DNA of 52,854 bases. It comes from Candidatus Flexifilum breve. GTDB lineage: Bacteria > Chloroflexota > Anaerolineae > Aggregatilineales > Phototrophicaceae. Under the pieces are notes generated by a model, which was not told the origin of the DNA, searched no databases, and saw only the letters and a program-made list of their open reading frames with translations. The stretch is from the NCBI GenBank assembly GCA_016717205.1, contig JADKGC010000018.1, positions 1 through 52,854 on the forward strand, read 5' to 3'. Position numbers and translations under genes: made by a program. Shown piece after piece: positions 42,185-52,231 of the stretch. The first letter of the stretch is position 1, and each line of letters begins with the position of its first letter.

Positions 42185-42485
42185 AGATAACCTGCATTGT
42201 GTTCAAGAGCTGTTCAAAGTGTTTACGCGTTGTATAGCTTTTGACGAGTTCGCGCTCGTCCATCGCTACGCGTCGTCCCAAAATCGCGCCAAGCTCATCT
42301 TCCATGTCGAAGAACCCGTGAAAGTAACCGGGCGTCTCGTAGCCGGGTAAAAGTGTGTACATCACATCGGTGATCAAGCCTTCGCCTTCGCGCTCGTGCG
42401 TGTCGAAGATCGCGAGGTCCTGAATCCCCCATTTGTCGGCAAAGGCCGCGAGTTTTTGCTGATCGATCTGGATATTGAGCGCCAT
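42174..42485 (-). CDS. MntA-like nucleotidyltransferase antitoxin with degenerate active site
   Basis: A 103-residue protein. The frame AAFADKWGIQDLAIFDTHEREGEGLITDVMYTLLPG matches minimal nucleotidyltransferases. However, the catalytic GS is replaced by DT, and the D-x-D is not intact (TDVMY). The end (DMEDELGAILGRRVAMDERELVKSY ... VIYA) fits the family. MntA normally AMPylates HepT, so this copy probably cannot. It overlaps the HepT gene downstream by 11 bases, as in toxin-antitoxin pairs. Confidence 0.7.
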   Translation of the reverse strand: MALNIQIDQQKLAAFADKWGIQDLAIFDTHEREGEGLITDVMYTLLPGYETPGYFHGFFDMEDELGAILGRRVAMDERELVKSYTTRKHFEQLLNTMQVIYAR

Positions 42486-42537
42486 TCGCTTGCAATTTCA
42501 CTCACACGAACAGGTTGATTATACTGCCGAAATAAAA

Positions 42538-42566
42538 AGGACGAGGTCGTATAGCCTCGTCCCTAC
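42538..42566. repeat. Palindromic repeat, GGACGAGG family
   Basis: GGACGAGG and CCTCGTCC arms with a longer loop (TCGTATAG), followed by CTAC. The copy directly abuts the stop of the DUF1232 gene and may act as its terminator. Confidence 0.75.
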
Positions 42567-42568
42567 AC

Positions 42569-43180
42569 CTAGAGCACTTCTTCCTCGGCTGGCTTTTTCC
42601 GCCGCAGACTCAAGCGGGGCAGGCGGCGTTTCGCCTTGCCTTCGACGACATCCGGCGTGCCGCGTTCAAAGCGCGCGCGGATCTTCGCCCACGTCTCCGG
42701 CGTGAACAGCTTATCGGCGTTGTCGGTGACGCGCTTGTGCAGCCCGGTGATCGCCTGCTCCACATCGCCGCTGCCCGACCAGTTGTCGCGCAGCACCTGC
42801 TTATCGACATTGCCAATCCCGCTGATCCACATGAGCACCAGCGCCAGCGCGCCCGCGTCTTCTGCCAAGCCGATCACGCCGAGAATCGCCTCCGGCACGA
42901 GATCCACCGGGCTGATCACATAGGCCGCCGCTAGGAGAAGCTGCGCTTTCAGCAGAAACGGCACGCGCTTATCCCGCGCCAGCCGCACCACCAGCATCAG
43001 CATGTCGGGGACGAGCAGCACAATCTGCGCGACCTGTTCATCTGCGCCGCGCTGCACCCATTCACGGATGCGGCTGCGCCACTGGTCGTACCAGTCCGGC
43101 GCGCGCCCGTGAATCTCCGCTTCTTTCAGCGGTTCAATCCCCATACCGGGATCAGCCGGGACGGTTGCATTCTCAGTCAT
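42569..43180 (-). CDS. YkvA/DUF1232 family membrane-associated protein
   Basis: A 203-residue protein from ATG 43180, which lies seven bases after GAGGAG; an ATG two codons upstream is too close to that site. The DUF1232 signature is PFLLKAQLLLAAAYVISPVDLVPEAILGVIGLAEDAGALALVL, a short amphipathic membrane region. The N-terminal part is charged and the C-terminus basic (RRLPRLSLRRKKP). The family is widespread and without a firm function. Confidence 0.8.
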   Translation of the reverse strand: MTENATVPADPGMGIEPLKEAEIHGRAPDWYDQWRSRIREWVQRGADEQVAQIVLLVPDMLMLVVRLARDKRVPFLLKAQLLLAAAYVISPVDLVPEAILGVIGLAEDAGALALVLMWISGIGNVDKQVLRDNWSGSGDVEQAITGLHKRVTDNADKLFTPETWAKIRARFERGTPDVVEGKAKRRLPRLSLRRKKPAEEEVL

Positions 43181-43194
43181 TCCCATACTCCTCA

Positions 43195-43262
43195 AGGACG
43201 AGGCATGCCTCGTCCCTACTCTTTCTTGGCGTCTTAGCGTCTTCGCGCCTTTGCGTTGAGTC
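43195..43262. repeat. Palindromic repeat next to an inverted GCAAAGACGC repeat
   Basis: 43195-43219 is a perfect GGACGAGGCATGCCTCGTCC copy followed by CTAC. 43221-43262 is the reverse complement, slightly diverged, of the repeat at 38213-38258. The block separates two leftward genes. Confidence 0.8.
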
Positions 43263-43268
43263 TTTTCC

Positions 43269-44877
43269 TCACATTCTGAATACGCCGAATCGGGTCGGTG
43301 GGTTGCGCTGATTCATGCACGCGCTCAAGGCGAGGCCGAGCACGCGCCGCGTCTGCGCGGGGTCGAGGATGCCATCATCCCACAGGCGCGCGGTCGAGTA
43401 GTACGGGCTGCCTTCGGTTTCGTACTTTTCGTGAATTGGCGCTTTGAACTCGGCCTGCTCCTCTGGCGTCAGGTCCGGCTTGTCCTCGCGCGCCAGTTGA
43501 TCGCGCTTGACGGTCAGCAGCACGTTCGCCGCCTGTTCGCCGCCCATCACGCTGATGCGGCTGTTCGGCCACATCCACAGGAAGCGCGGCTGATACGCCC
43601 GCCCGCACATGCCGTAATTGCCCGCGCCAAAGCTCCCGCCGACGATCACGGTCAGCTTGGGCACGGCGGCGTTGGCGACGGCGTGCACCATCTTTGCGCC
43701 ATCTTTGGCGATGCCGCCGCTCTCGTACGCCTTGCCGACCATAAACCCGGTGATGTTCTGCAAGAACAGCAGGGGATGCTCCGCGCGGTGCACAGTTCGA
43801 TGAAGTGCGCGCCCTTGAGCGCCGATCTGCTGAACAGCACGCCGTTGTTGGCGATAATGCCGACAGGCAGCCCTTCAATGCGCGCAAACCCCGTGACAAG
43901 CGTCGTGCCGTAGTTGGCTTTAAACTCGCGGAAGCGGCTGCCATCCACCAAGCGCGCGATGATCTCGCGGGCGTCATAGGTCTCGCGGAAACTTGTCGGG
44001 AGGATGCCGTATAGCTCGGCGGGATCATAGAGCGGTTCTTCGGGCGCGGTCACATCAACGTCGAACGTCTTCGGGCGGTTGAGCGTCGCCGCAATGCCGC
44101 GCACGATTTCCAGTCCGTGATCGTCGTCCTCGGCGTAGTGATCCGCGACACCGGAGACGCGCGTGTGCACATACGCGCCGCCCAGTTCTTCGGCGGTCAC
44201 GTCTTCGCCCGTCGCCGCTTTGACCAGCGGTGGCCCACCAAGGAAGATCGTCCCGGTGCCCTTGACGATCACCGTTTCGTCGGACATCGCCGGGACATAC
44301 GCGCCGCCCGCCGTGCAGAGCCCCATCACCGCGCGATCTGCGGGATGCCCGCCGCGCTCATGCTCGCCTGATTGTAGAAGATGCGCCCGAAGTCGTCGGC
44401 ATCGGGGAAAACTTCATCCTGCATCGGCAAAAACGCGCCGCCGCTGTCCACCAAGTAGATGCAGGGCAGGTTGTTCTCCAGTGCGATCTGCTGGGCGCGC
44501 AGGTGCTTCTTGACGGTCAGCGGATAGTATGTGCCGCCCTTGACGGTCGCGTCATTGGCGACGATCACGCATTCGAGGCCGCTCACCCGCCCGATGCCCG
44601 TGACCATCCCGGCGGCAGGCGCATCCCCACCGTACAGATCCCACGCGGCCAGCGGCGCGATCTCCAGAAACGCCGAGCCGGGGTCGATCAGGCGGTCGAT
44701 GCGGTCGCGCACAAACAGCTTGCCTTGCTCGCGGTGGCGCTGCTGATACTTCGCGCCGCCACCTTGGCGCACGAGCGCGAGCCGTGCGCGCAGTTCGCTG
44801 ACCAGCGCGCGTTGCTGTTCCGCGTTGCGCTGAAACTGCGCATCGTTCGGGTTGATGTGGGTTTCAAGAATTTCCAT
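43269..44877 (-). pseudogene. Acyl-CoA carboxylase carboxyltransferase subunit, methylcrotonyl-CoA type, two frameshifts
   Basis: About 535 residues lie in three frames. The first part (44877 to about 44327) runs to ASMSAAGIPQIA. The second (MGLCTAGGAYVPAMSDETVIVKGTGTIFLGGPPLVKAATGEDVTAEELGGAYVHTRVSGVADH) runs to about 43790. The third has LLFLQNITGFMVGKAYESGGIAKDGAKMVHAVANA. These are strong methylcrotonyl-CoA carboxylase beta signatures, the enzyme of leucine breakdown. Nothing is missing at either junction, so each is a one-base slip, more likely sequence error than decay. No biotin subunit is visible nearby. Confidence 0.85.
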
Positions 44878-45105
44878 GCAAGAAGCCTTTTTAGCGGTTA
44901 GCTGTCAGCCATTAGCAGTTAGCAAAAACACTGGGAAAGTGATCAGTCATGTGTATTGTAACCTAGACCTGAATAGAATGGCTCTGCTTTTAGCCAACGG
45001 CTAATGGCTAACGGCCAATCGCTCTTTTTGAGCCAGACTTAACATCGCGCGGCTTTTAGGGTATGATTTGCCGGGTTTTGCCCATCTCACCGGGAGTCCT
45101 TACGT
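44878..45105. repeat. Inverted AGCTAACGGCTAATGGC-style repeats
   Basis: The gap between divergent genes holds a left arm around 44893-44922 (GCGGTTAGCTGTCAGCCATTAGCAG) partly complementary to a right arm around 44994-45020 (TAGCCAACGGCTAATGGCTAACGG). I see no gene. Confidence 0.5.
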
Positions 45106-46416
45106 ATGAACAAAAACAGTTCCAGAAGAGCCAGCATCATTCTGGGTGTATTCATGTTTGTCGTCCTGATTGCCGGGACGATCATCCCCTGATCACCCGC
45201 AACCAGACCACGACCACGCAGACCGTTGATCCGACCACCGTGCCGACGCCGACGTATCCCCCCGTGATTGCGGACTACAGCGGCATCAGCTTCGACAAGG
45301 TCTATCTGCACCCGACTGGCATGTACACGATCCCCGAACCGACAGGTTGGCAGGTCAGCGCGCCGACGAGCAATGCGGGTATCGCGCAGGTCAACATGAT
45401 CAACCAAACGCAGTTGAGCGTGATCGACGCCTATGTGCAGGATGCCGAAGGGCCGATCAGCCCCGAAGATTTAGATGCCCGGTTTACCGCCGAAACTATT
45501 CTCGCGACGTGGTCGAATTTCCGCGACCCGATTGAGACGAATCGCTCCTTTGAAAATGACATTCTGACCATCGATTTCCGCGTGGGGCTGGCCAACGGTC
45601 AAACCTACGTCGCGCGCCAGAACGTGTGGACGGACGGCGAGTGGATTTACGTGGTGCGTGTGGTTGTGCCGGAAAACGCGACCGAAACGCTGCGCTTCCT
45701 GCTCACTAACCTGACCGGGAAGATCACGCCGTTTAAGCAGTTCGCAGCGGAACCGTTCAACTGGAACGCGTACTATGACAATGTGACGAGCGCCATCATC
45801 CGCTACCCGCAAGCGTGGACCGTCACCGACAGCGCGCCGGGTCGCCCGGCCAGCATCACGGGCACGAACGGCGAAGCGCTGCGCGTGGAAGCCCGCGCGG
45901 GTCGGTCGGTGGCCGATGAAGCGGCTGCCAGCGCGTGGTTGGAACGCCCGGGCGCGACCGTGTTGAGCGTCGCTCCAGTCACCCGTGGTGACGTTTCCGG
46001 TTTCTCGGTGGCGTATACTTATAACGATGTCGAAGGCGCGGCCTTTAGCGGCCTCGCCGTGCTGCTCAATGGCGCGAACGCATTGCACATCGCCAACCTG
46101 CATTTCTCCGGCGCGGATGTTGACCTGAACACGGTTGCGCTGCCGTCGGCGGAACCGACTGCCGAAGCGACCGAGCTGCCCGGTCTGCTGGCTGAAGACA
46201 CCGCCGCCGCCGACCAGAATCAGACGCTGGCGCAGGTGATGTCCTCGTTCCAGATCCTGCCTGCGCCTGACCTCTCGGCGAGCTCACTGCCGGAAGCCAC
46301 GCCGACCGCCATCCCGACGATTGCGCCGACGGTCGAAACGACTGCCGGAAGCCACCGCCGGAGCAACGGACGCCGCCCCGGTCGAAACCACGCCGGAAGC
46401 GACCGCCAGCAGCTAA
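45106..46416 (+). pseudogene. Membrane-anchored secreted protein, two frameshifts
   Basis: ATG 45106 begins MNKNSSRRASIILGVFMFVVLIAGTIIP, a membrane anchor. A shift near 45190 leads to a Thr/Pro linker (TVDPTTVPTPTYPPV) and about 360 residues with two similar domains (FDKVYLHPTGMYTIPEPTGWQV and AYYDNVTSAIIRYPQAWTVTDS). A second shift near 46345 leads to the natural end (ETTPEATASS, stop 46414-46416). A strong terminator follows. The domains resemble the PsbP-like folds of secreted Chloroflexota proteins; function unknown. The breaks are probably sequence errors. Confidence 0.7.
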
Positions 46417-46426
46417 GTAGTTTTCC

Positions 46427-46465
46427 AAACCAACCCCTTTTTGCGATTAAAGAAGGGGTTGGTTT
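46427..46465 (+). terminator. Intrinsic terminator
   Basis: A 13-bp stem (46427-46439 with 46453-46465) ends in a run of Ts on the plus strand, eleven bases after the stop at 46416. Confidence 0.9.
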
Positions 46466-46545
46466 TTCTCATGCGTTTCAGACACCATACCCCTCTTACA
46501 ATTCAAATAGATTGAGATGTTCGCGGTTGCTCGTCAGGAGAGGTT

Positions 46546-46785
46546 GTGGCCAGATACTTCCCTGGTTTGAATGGACTGCGTGTCTACGCAGCTTTCAGTG
46601 TGATTGGTTTTCATGCCGGTCCCGGCCTACTCAAGCCGTTCTTGCTGGATGGGCGGGATGCGGTAACACTGTTTTTTGTCCTCTCTGGCTTTCTGATTAC
46701 CTACATCTTGCTCAATGAGCAAGGCAGCACCGGAACAATTAATTTACGCCGTTTTACTGGCGGCACACGCTGCTATTCTCTGTGA
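46546..46785 (+). pseudogene. N-terminal fragment of an acyltransferase-3 family protein
   Basis: From GTG 46546 (AGGAGAGG upstream), FPGLNGLRVYAAFSVIGFHAG and GRDAVTLFFVLSGFLITYILLNEQ are the first segments of OafA-type membrane acyltransferases. After INLRRF the frame shifts (the expected YWRRTL continues in another frame). The remaining 250 or so residues are absent. The gene is an A+T-rich remnant. Confidence 0.75.
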
Positions 46786-46798
46786 GGCAAACACTAAA

Positions 46799-48305
46799 AT
46801 GATCGAAATCCTCATTGTTTGGGTCATTATTGGAGTCACGGCGCTTGACCCGGATTATTGTTTACCCGTGATCTTGAAGACGCCTTTTGGTTAGGCTGGG
46901 TAATAACGATCGCTGTTCTACTCGTCTATCATTTGGTTGCACCGATTACTCCGATCATTGGTGTGGTTCTCTGTGCAATTAGTCTGCTTGGCCGGCTGCG
47001 CTGGCGTCCCGTTCCAAAACGAACATGGCTAGTCGCGCCCAGATCGCGCTCTTACTAGCAGGTTTCGCGACTGCTCCATCACTTGAAGCCGATGATGGGG
47101 GTATCAATTACAGGTTGTGAAATGGTATGCAGCCTACCCGGTCGTGCCGGGTCTTGCAAACATACAAGGGCGGTTTGGGTTTAACAACTCCTCTTTGCTC
47201 TATAACGCGCTATTTACAGAACTACCTAGCACCCCCATGCACTATGGAATGGGTGCGCTGTTTGTCGCATCAGCGGTTGGCAGTGTACTAGCCGCGGTAC
47301 GCTTGCGTAAGTCGGGCAAATGGTCAGATTTCTTCCAAGCTCTGATGATTTTCCCTATATCACCTCTATCTGAAAAGTCTCATGACGCTGGAAACGAGCA
47401 TCGTAGTAACTTTGCTTGGATTTGTTATTGCCATAAGAACTGGCGCGACTACTGGATAACACTGAGATCGATCACAGATTGTTGATCGGTATTTGTTGCT
47501 GCAGCAATCACTGTGAAATTGAGTATCGTCTTCTTTGCGGGTACAGCCTTCTTCGTGGCTTGATTGTGGCTAAACCACCGATCCGCTCACTGGTAAAACC
47601 CTTGACCCTTGCAAGTCTACTTGGTCTAGCATGGATAGCTCATGGTATCGTTCTGTCGGGAATGCCCGTATATCCAGCAACGCTTGGGGCAATTGGTGTT
47701 GACTGGCGAGTTCCAGATGTGAGTGCAAATGCTGATGCCGCCCAAGTAACCATTTATGCCAGATATTCCAGTCCTGTACCTATCGCAGCAGATGGAGAAT
47801 GGGGCTGGATACCGAATTGGTGGAAAAGAATCGTCCAATTGCCGGCGATATTCTCCACAGTGGCCATGCTACCAGCCCTCGTATTTGCTGTTCGGCGTCC
47901 CTATAGACGTTTACTGTTGTTTGCACCACCGATTGTAGGGTTGGTGTATTGGTTTATCGTCATGCCCTCAACCGAATTTGGGCTTGCGAGTTTCTTCACG
48001 CTGGGCTTAGGTGGACTAGCACTTGGCATATCTCGAAAGCTGCGAAACCGTTTTTGTACGGAGTGCTAGCTATCTCTTTGATGCAGGTAGTTCTATATGT
48101 GCCTTACATGTGGAATGTAAATTTGCAGGAGCAGTGGGCACCAGAGTATCAGACTTTCGAGTTTCCAGATGGGACTCAATACTTTGCACCGAATGACGAT
48201 GGCCCGTGCTGGGATACACCCTTGTGTACCACTCCATCTCAAGTCACTAGATATGGGGTTGTGCTGCGAACAGCGGATTTACGGGACGGATTTAGGTCTC
48301 AGTAA
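46799..48305 (+). pseudogene. Remnant of a LIC_10190-like multi-pass membrane protein
   Basis: Hydrophobic pieces in several frames keep the order of a large membrane protein of surface-polysaccharide loci. They start at 46799 (MIEILIVWVIIGV), then WAAYPVVPGLANIQGRFGFNNSS-like sequence near 47120, LAWIAHGIVLSGMPVYPATLGAIGVDWRVP near 47630, and a C-terminus with GPCWDTPLCTT and LRDGF at 48205-48300. Frameshifts and internal loss make it non-functional. The region is clearly A+T-richer than its surroundings, which suggests acquired DNA. Confidence 0.6.
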
Positions 48306-49380
48306 TGGACTACGGCCCGAAACACGCCGATCGTGCGCCGTTCATCCCGCCGCGCGTGGATGCGCCTGGGAAGAACTCCCCAGATCACCTGCGTCGCGTC
48401 AATGTCAAAGGTCGTCGTGCCGAGGTCGAGTCCGAGCGCATGACCGGGGTAGTTGTGCCCGCCATAGTACACGCCGTAGAACATCACATCGGCGCCATTC
48501 GCGCAGTCGGTGGCGGTTTGGCAGCACGCGCGCCCCATCATCAGGATCGACATCTTCCAGCATATCAATGCCGCTTGACGTGGCGCATTCGTTCTGGCGC
48601 GTCCAGTAGAGCAGGCTGTTGGCCGCCGACATATAACCTAAGCCTTGACGCGGCATGCCGTAGAATGGCACGACGTTATCGGCTGTGCCCTGAATGATCA
48701 GCACGGGCATGTGTTCGCCATCGGTGCAGTACGGCGCGACGTATTCGGGCATGCTTGACGCGACCGAGGCAATCGCCGCCAAACGATCTGGCATCTGGCA
48801 GGCGAGACGGAACGAAAGCATGCCGCCCATTGAGAAACCCGTCGCATAAATGCGCTGCTGGTCGATGTTGAGTTTGTCCGACATGAAGTTGATCGACGCA
48901 TTGATGAACCCGGCGTCGTTCACATCGGTGATACGCGCGTCACCGAGGCGACCGTCATTCCACACATTGTTGAGACCATCCGGATAGATCACAACGAAGT
49001 TTTCAGCTTCCGCTAGTTCACTCCACCCCCGACCACGACGGATCGTTGCCGCTTTGCCGCCTGCGCCATGCATTACGACGACCAGCGGCACCGCCGCCGA
49101 CGAAGTAATATACGCTTGGGGATATACACGCTGAGCGTGCGGGATGCCGTCGATGCCGAGCTGACGGTGTAATCGCCGGGGCCGGGAAGTCGAGCAGGGC
49201 GTTGGGGCAGCGCCGCCGTCGCCTCCGGCGTGACTTCGTTGGTCGCCTCGAGTGCGACCTCAGCGGTCGGTTCGGGAGTCGCCTCTTGCGCGGAGATCGG
49301 CGCATGCAACGCGCGCAGAGCGGGAACAGCAAGAACATCAGTATCCCAACGAAACGCACGACTGCCAGTAGGCGCACCAT
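48299..49380 (-). pseudogene. PHB depolymerase/feruloyl esterase-type secreted hydrolase, frameshifted
   Basis: ATG 49380 (GGAGAG upstream) opens a signal peptide (LLAVVRFVGILMFLLFPLCA). The linker (EATPEPTAEVALEATNEVTPEA) and RTLSVYIPK are in a second frame. The hydrolase core is in a third, with PLVVVMHGAGGKA, the nucleophile elbow GFSMGGM and PVLIIQGTADNVVPF. The end (GVYYGGHNYPGHALGLDLGTTTFDIDATQVIW, with the likely catalytic histidine) lies in yet another frame. All parts are present, so the frame changes probably reflect sequence error. Confidence 0.8.
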
Positions 49381-49435
49381 AAACCACTCTCCTGTTTTCC
49401 GTGAAGTTTAACCCACAGGTGGGGGCAATAGTTCA

Positions 49436-50105
49436 TTTCAGCGGGAATAGGTCTTCGACTTGCTGTGACGGGCAGTTGTGCGCACTGACCAGGTGTGCAA
49501 TCGGAAGTTCGACTGCTGCAAATAGGTGAAAGCGGGCGGCATAGCGGGATGATCGAAGCCCTGCACTGTGCTTCCGGCGCAGGCGTAATACTCCGTGTGC
49601 CCTTCCAGCCGAGCATAGAAATACTGTGGCTTCGTCGTCGGCAGGGTTAGCTGCCATTCGCGGCATTCGTCGCGCTGCGTTCAACAGGCGCCGTATCCGG
49701 CAGACGCGCGTTGAGCAGCGGCTGTCCCTGAATGGCGAGGTGAATGTGTCGGGCTGTGACGCTGATCGCCGCGTAGTAGTACCGTGTGAACCATTTGCCG
49801 TTCGATGAAGCAACACGCGGCTGGAGTTGAACGCATGGACGAGTATCCCCTTTGCGTCATCCAGCAGCAGAGAGCGACAATTCGCGAAAACGCACGCCTA
49901 TGTAGGTCGTTTCGACCGCGCTCAACACGACGGTTACGGATCGATGGTTCGTGCGTCGAGGTCAAGGTGCGGGGCCCACACGGCGCGGTCGGCTGTGCCG
50001 ATGAGCGTGACTTCAGAACATGGTTTCGACGATGGTCACATACTCAATCGGTTGGGTCAGCGGCGGTGGCTACCACCTGATCGGTGAGGGTGAGGTTCAG
50101 CCACG
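49436..50105 (-). pseudogene. Fragmented gene for an unrecognised protein
   Basis: Short leftward pieces in changing frames read as one protein of perhaps 200 residues, for example IGTADRAVWAPHLDLDARTIDP, LSLLLDDAKGILVHAFNSS and, near the end, YFYARLEGHTEYYACAGSTVQGFDHPAMPPAFTYLQQ. I do not recognise the family. The density of shifts is high, as elsewhere in this stretch, so the limits are rough. Confidence 0.35.
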
Positions 50106-50112
50106 GCAGCGG

Positions 50113-51600
50113 CTAGCGCCGCCGCAGATCGTTCGACATCTGCGGAGAGGGCAGCCACACTGTGAACGTCGAGCCTTGTCCCGCCTGGGCCGGGACCTCG
50201 TACGCTGGATCTGCCGCCGTGCGCATGATGATCTCTTGCATAACGGGTCCGACTGGCCGTGCGCGCCTGCTGCGGCCCACGCGCCTTATCCACTACTTGA
50301 TTGAAGCGCTCGAAGATGCCGGGAGCGCTCACTCGCGGCGATGCCCGGCCGGTATCCGTGACGACCACTTCGACGCCCGCCGTTGCGCACCTGCGTGCAG
50401 CATTCACTTTGCCGCCCGACGGCGTACCGATCGCATTGCTGATCGATTGGTCACCACCTGCACCAGTCGATCCCATCCCCGGCGATCACGGGCGTGGACG
50501 GCGCGTTGACGGTCAGCGCGACCTGTTTTTCGCGCCGCCATGATGGCGAGGCGCCGTCCCACCGCCGCCGTCAGATCGCCCCAATCGATCAGGGTGGTTT
50601 TGCGGCGAGCCGCCCGCCTGTAAGCGCGCCAGATTTCCGTCAATTCGAGAGACCATGCGGTTGAGGCGTCCCCTTCTTCGTGGATGATGCGCGCCGCCGG
50701 ACTGGGATCACCGACGCCGTCCACGATGGCCTGCGAGAACCCCTGAATCGCAGGTGAGCGGCGTTTTGAGGTCGTGCGACACGTTGGCAAGGAAGTCCTG
50801 CTGTGAACGCTGCTCGGCCTGAATCTTCTCGCTCATCTGGTTGAAGGCATCGGCGACCGCCTTAACTTCCTCCGGCCCCGCCATCGGCACGCGCCGATCA
50901 TAGTGCCCCTGCGCCACTTCCGAGGCCGCGCTCGCGACCGTTTGCAGCGGGCGGGTGATGCTGCGCGTGATCCACCCGGCGAGCATGACCGCGAGGATCA
51001 AGCCACGCCCCCGGCTCGCGGGAACAGCGGCGCGAGTTCCCGTGCCGAAGTCGCTCAACGCCGCGGCAGTCGGCTTGGGCGCGGGTCGGCAAACAGCAGG
51101 GCCACTGGGCCGTTCCGTCGGTGGGCTGGGAGACCGACTGCAGACCGACGAAACGGCCCACCCGTCGCCGCCATCACTGAAGATGCCGCGCATGGCGCTA
51201 ATCGCCGCTAAGCGCGGATCACGCCGCGAGCGATGGCCGAAGGGATATCGAAGTTTTTGAACATCGGCGTTGGGCGGTCGATCACGAATGACTGGGCGCT
51301 GTCGTAGAGCACATCGCGTGTGACTTCCGCGCACGATCAGATGCGAACTTCGCGGTCAGTTGCCACGGCATCCAACTGGCTGGTCAGCCGTTCCCAGCCC
51401 GCCGCGGGCGATCCGACGTGAGGGGCGGTCGCCGCCCCGGCGAGAATCTGCCGCAGGTCAACGCTGAGCGCGGTGGTCGCGAGGCGCAGAGGGGGTGGTT
51501 TCCGGCGGCGCATTGCGCAGGTTGAGGATGGCGAAAAGCGCCACACCCCACGACGATCAAGATGACCGCCATGAGCAGACATACGAGAGGAATAAGCGAC
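50113..51600 (-). pseudogene. Sensor histidine kinase, heavily frameshifted
   Basis: In order along the minus strand: a membrane segment (LILAVMLAGWI), a HAMP domain (RSITRPLQTVASAASEVAQGHYDRRVP), the HisKA helix with the phosphorylated histidine (QQDFLANVSHDLKTPLT), AIQGFSQAIVDGV, and the end of the ATPase domain (FERFNQVVDKAR). The natural stop is at 50113-50115. The parts lie in at least four frames. With the OmpR-type regulator upstream it forms a two-component pair. The upper limit is uncertain because the N-terminus is scrambled. Confidence 0.75.
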
Positions 51601-51619
51601 CGCGTGTTGAGCCAGCATC

Positions 51620-52231
51620 GTTACGTCCAGACGGTGCCGACACCACACGGTATCGGCCCGCGAAATCGTAGCCCCACACCACGTCGAGCAGCTTTTCGCG
51701 CGTGAATACCATGCCGACGTTCTGTGCCAGTGTGTAGATCAAGTCGAACTCTTTCATGCGCAGATCGACCTCGTGGCCGTCCACCATGACGATGCGGCGT
51801 TCCGGGTAAATTGCCAGATTATCGAGCGTGACCGCCGTTTCGGCGCTGGCGATAGGCTGAGTGCGCGGCGCAATCCGGCGTAAAATCGCGCGCACACGGG
51901 CGACCAGTTCGCGCGGGTTGAACGGCTTGGTCAGGTAGTCATCCGCGCCCAGTTCCAGCCCGACAATCCGGTCAGTTTCGTCACTGCGGGCGGTCAACAG
52001 CGATGATCGGTACGTCGCTTTCGGCGGCAACGGCGGCAGACTTCCAACCGTCCATCTGTGGCAGCATCAGGTCGAGCACGACGAGCGACGGCTCCTCGTG
52101 CAGGTTTTCTGCAGCGCGTCTTACCATCGGTCGCGCTCATCGTTTCCGATAAACCTTCCTGTTTCCAGATACAGCTTGGCGAGATCGATGATGTGCTGCC
52201 CATCATCGACAATCAAGATTGTTTCAGCCAT
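51620..52231 (-). pseudogene. OmpR/PhoB-type response regulator, frameshifted
   Basis: ATG 52231 starts MAETILIVDDGQHIIDLAKLYLE, a receiver domain. After one or more shifts the frame continues with LLTARSDETDRIVGLELGADDYLTKPFNPRELVARVRAILRR (conserved Thr/Lys region) and the winged-helix domain (LDNLAIYPERRIVMVDGHEVDLRMKEFDLIYTLAQNVGMVFTREKLLDVVWGYDF). The last recognition helix and wing are lost or scrambled. It lies directly before the histidine kinase gene. Confidence 0.8.
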
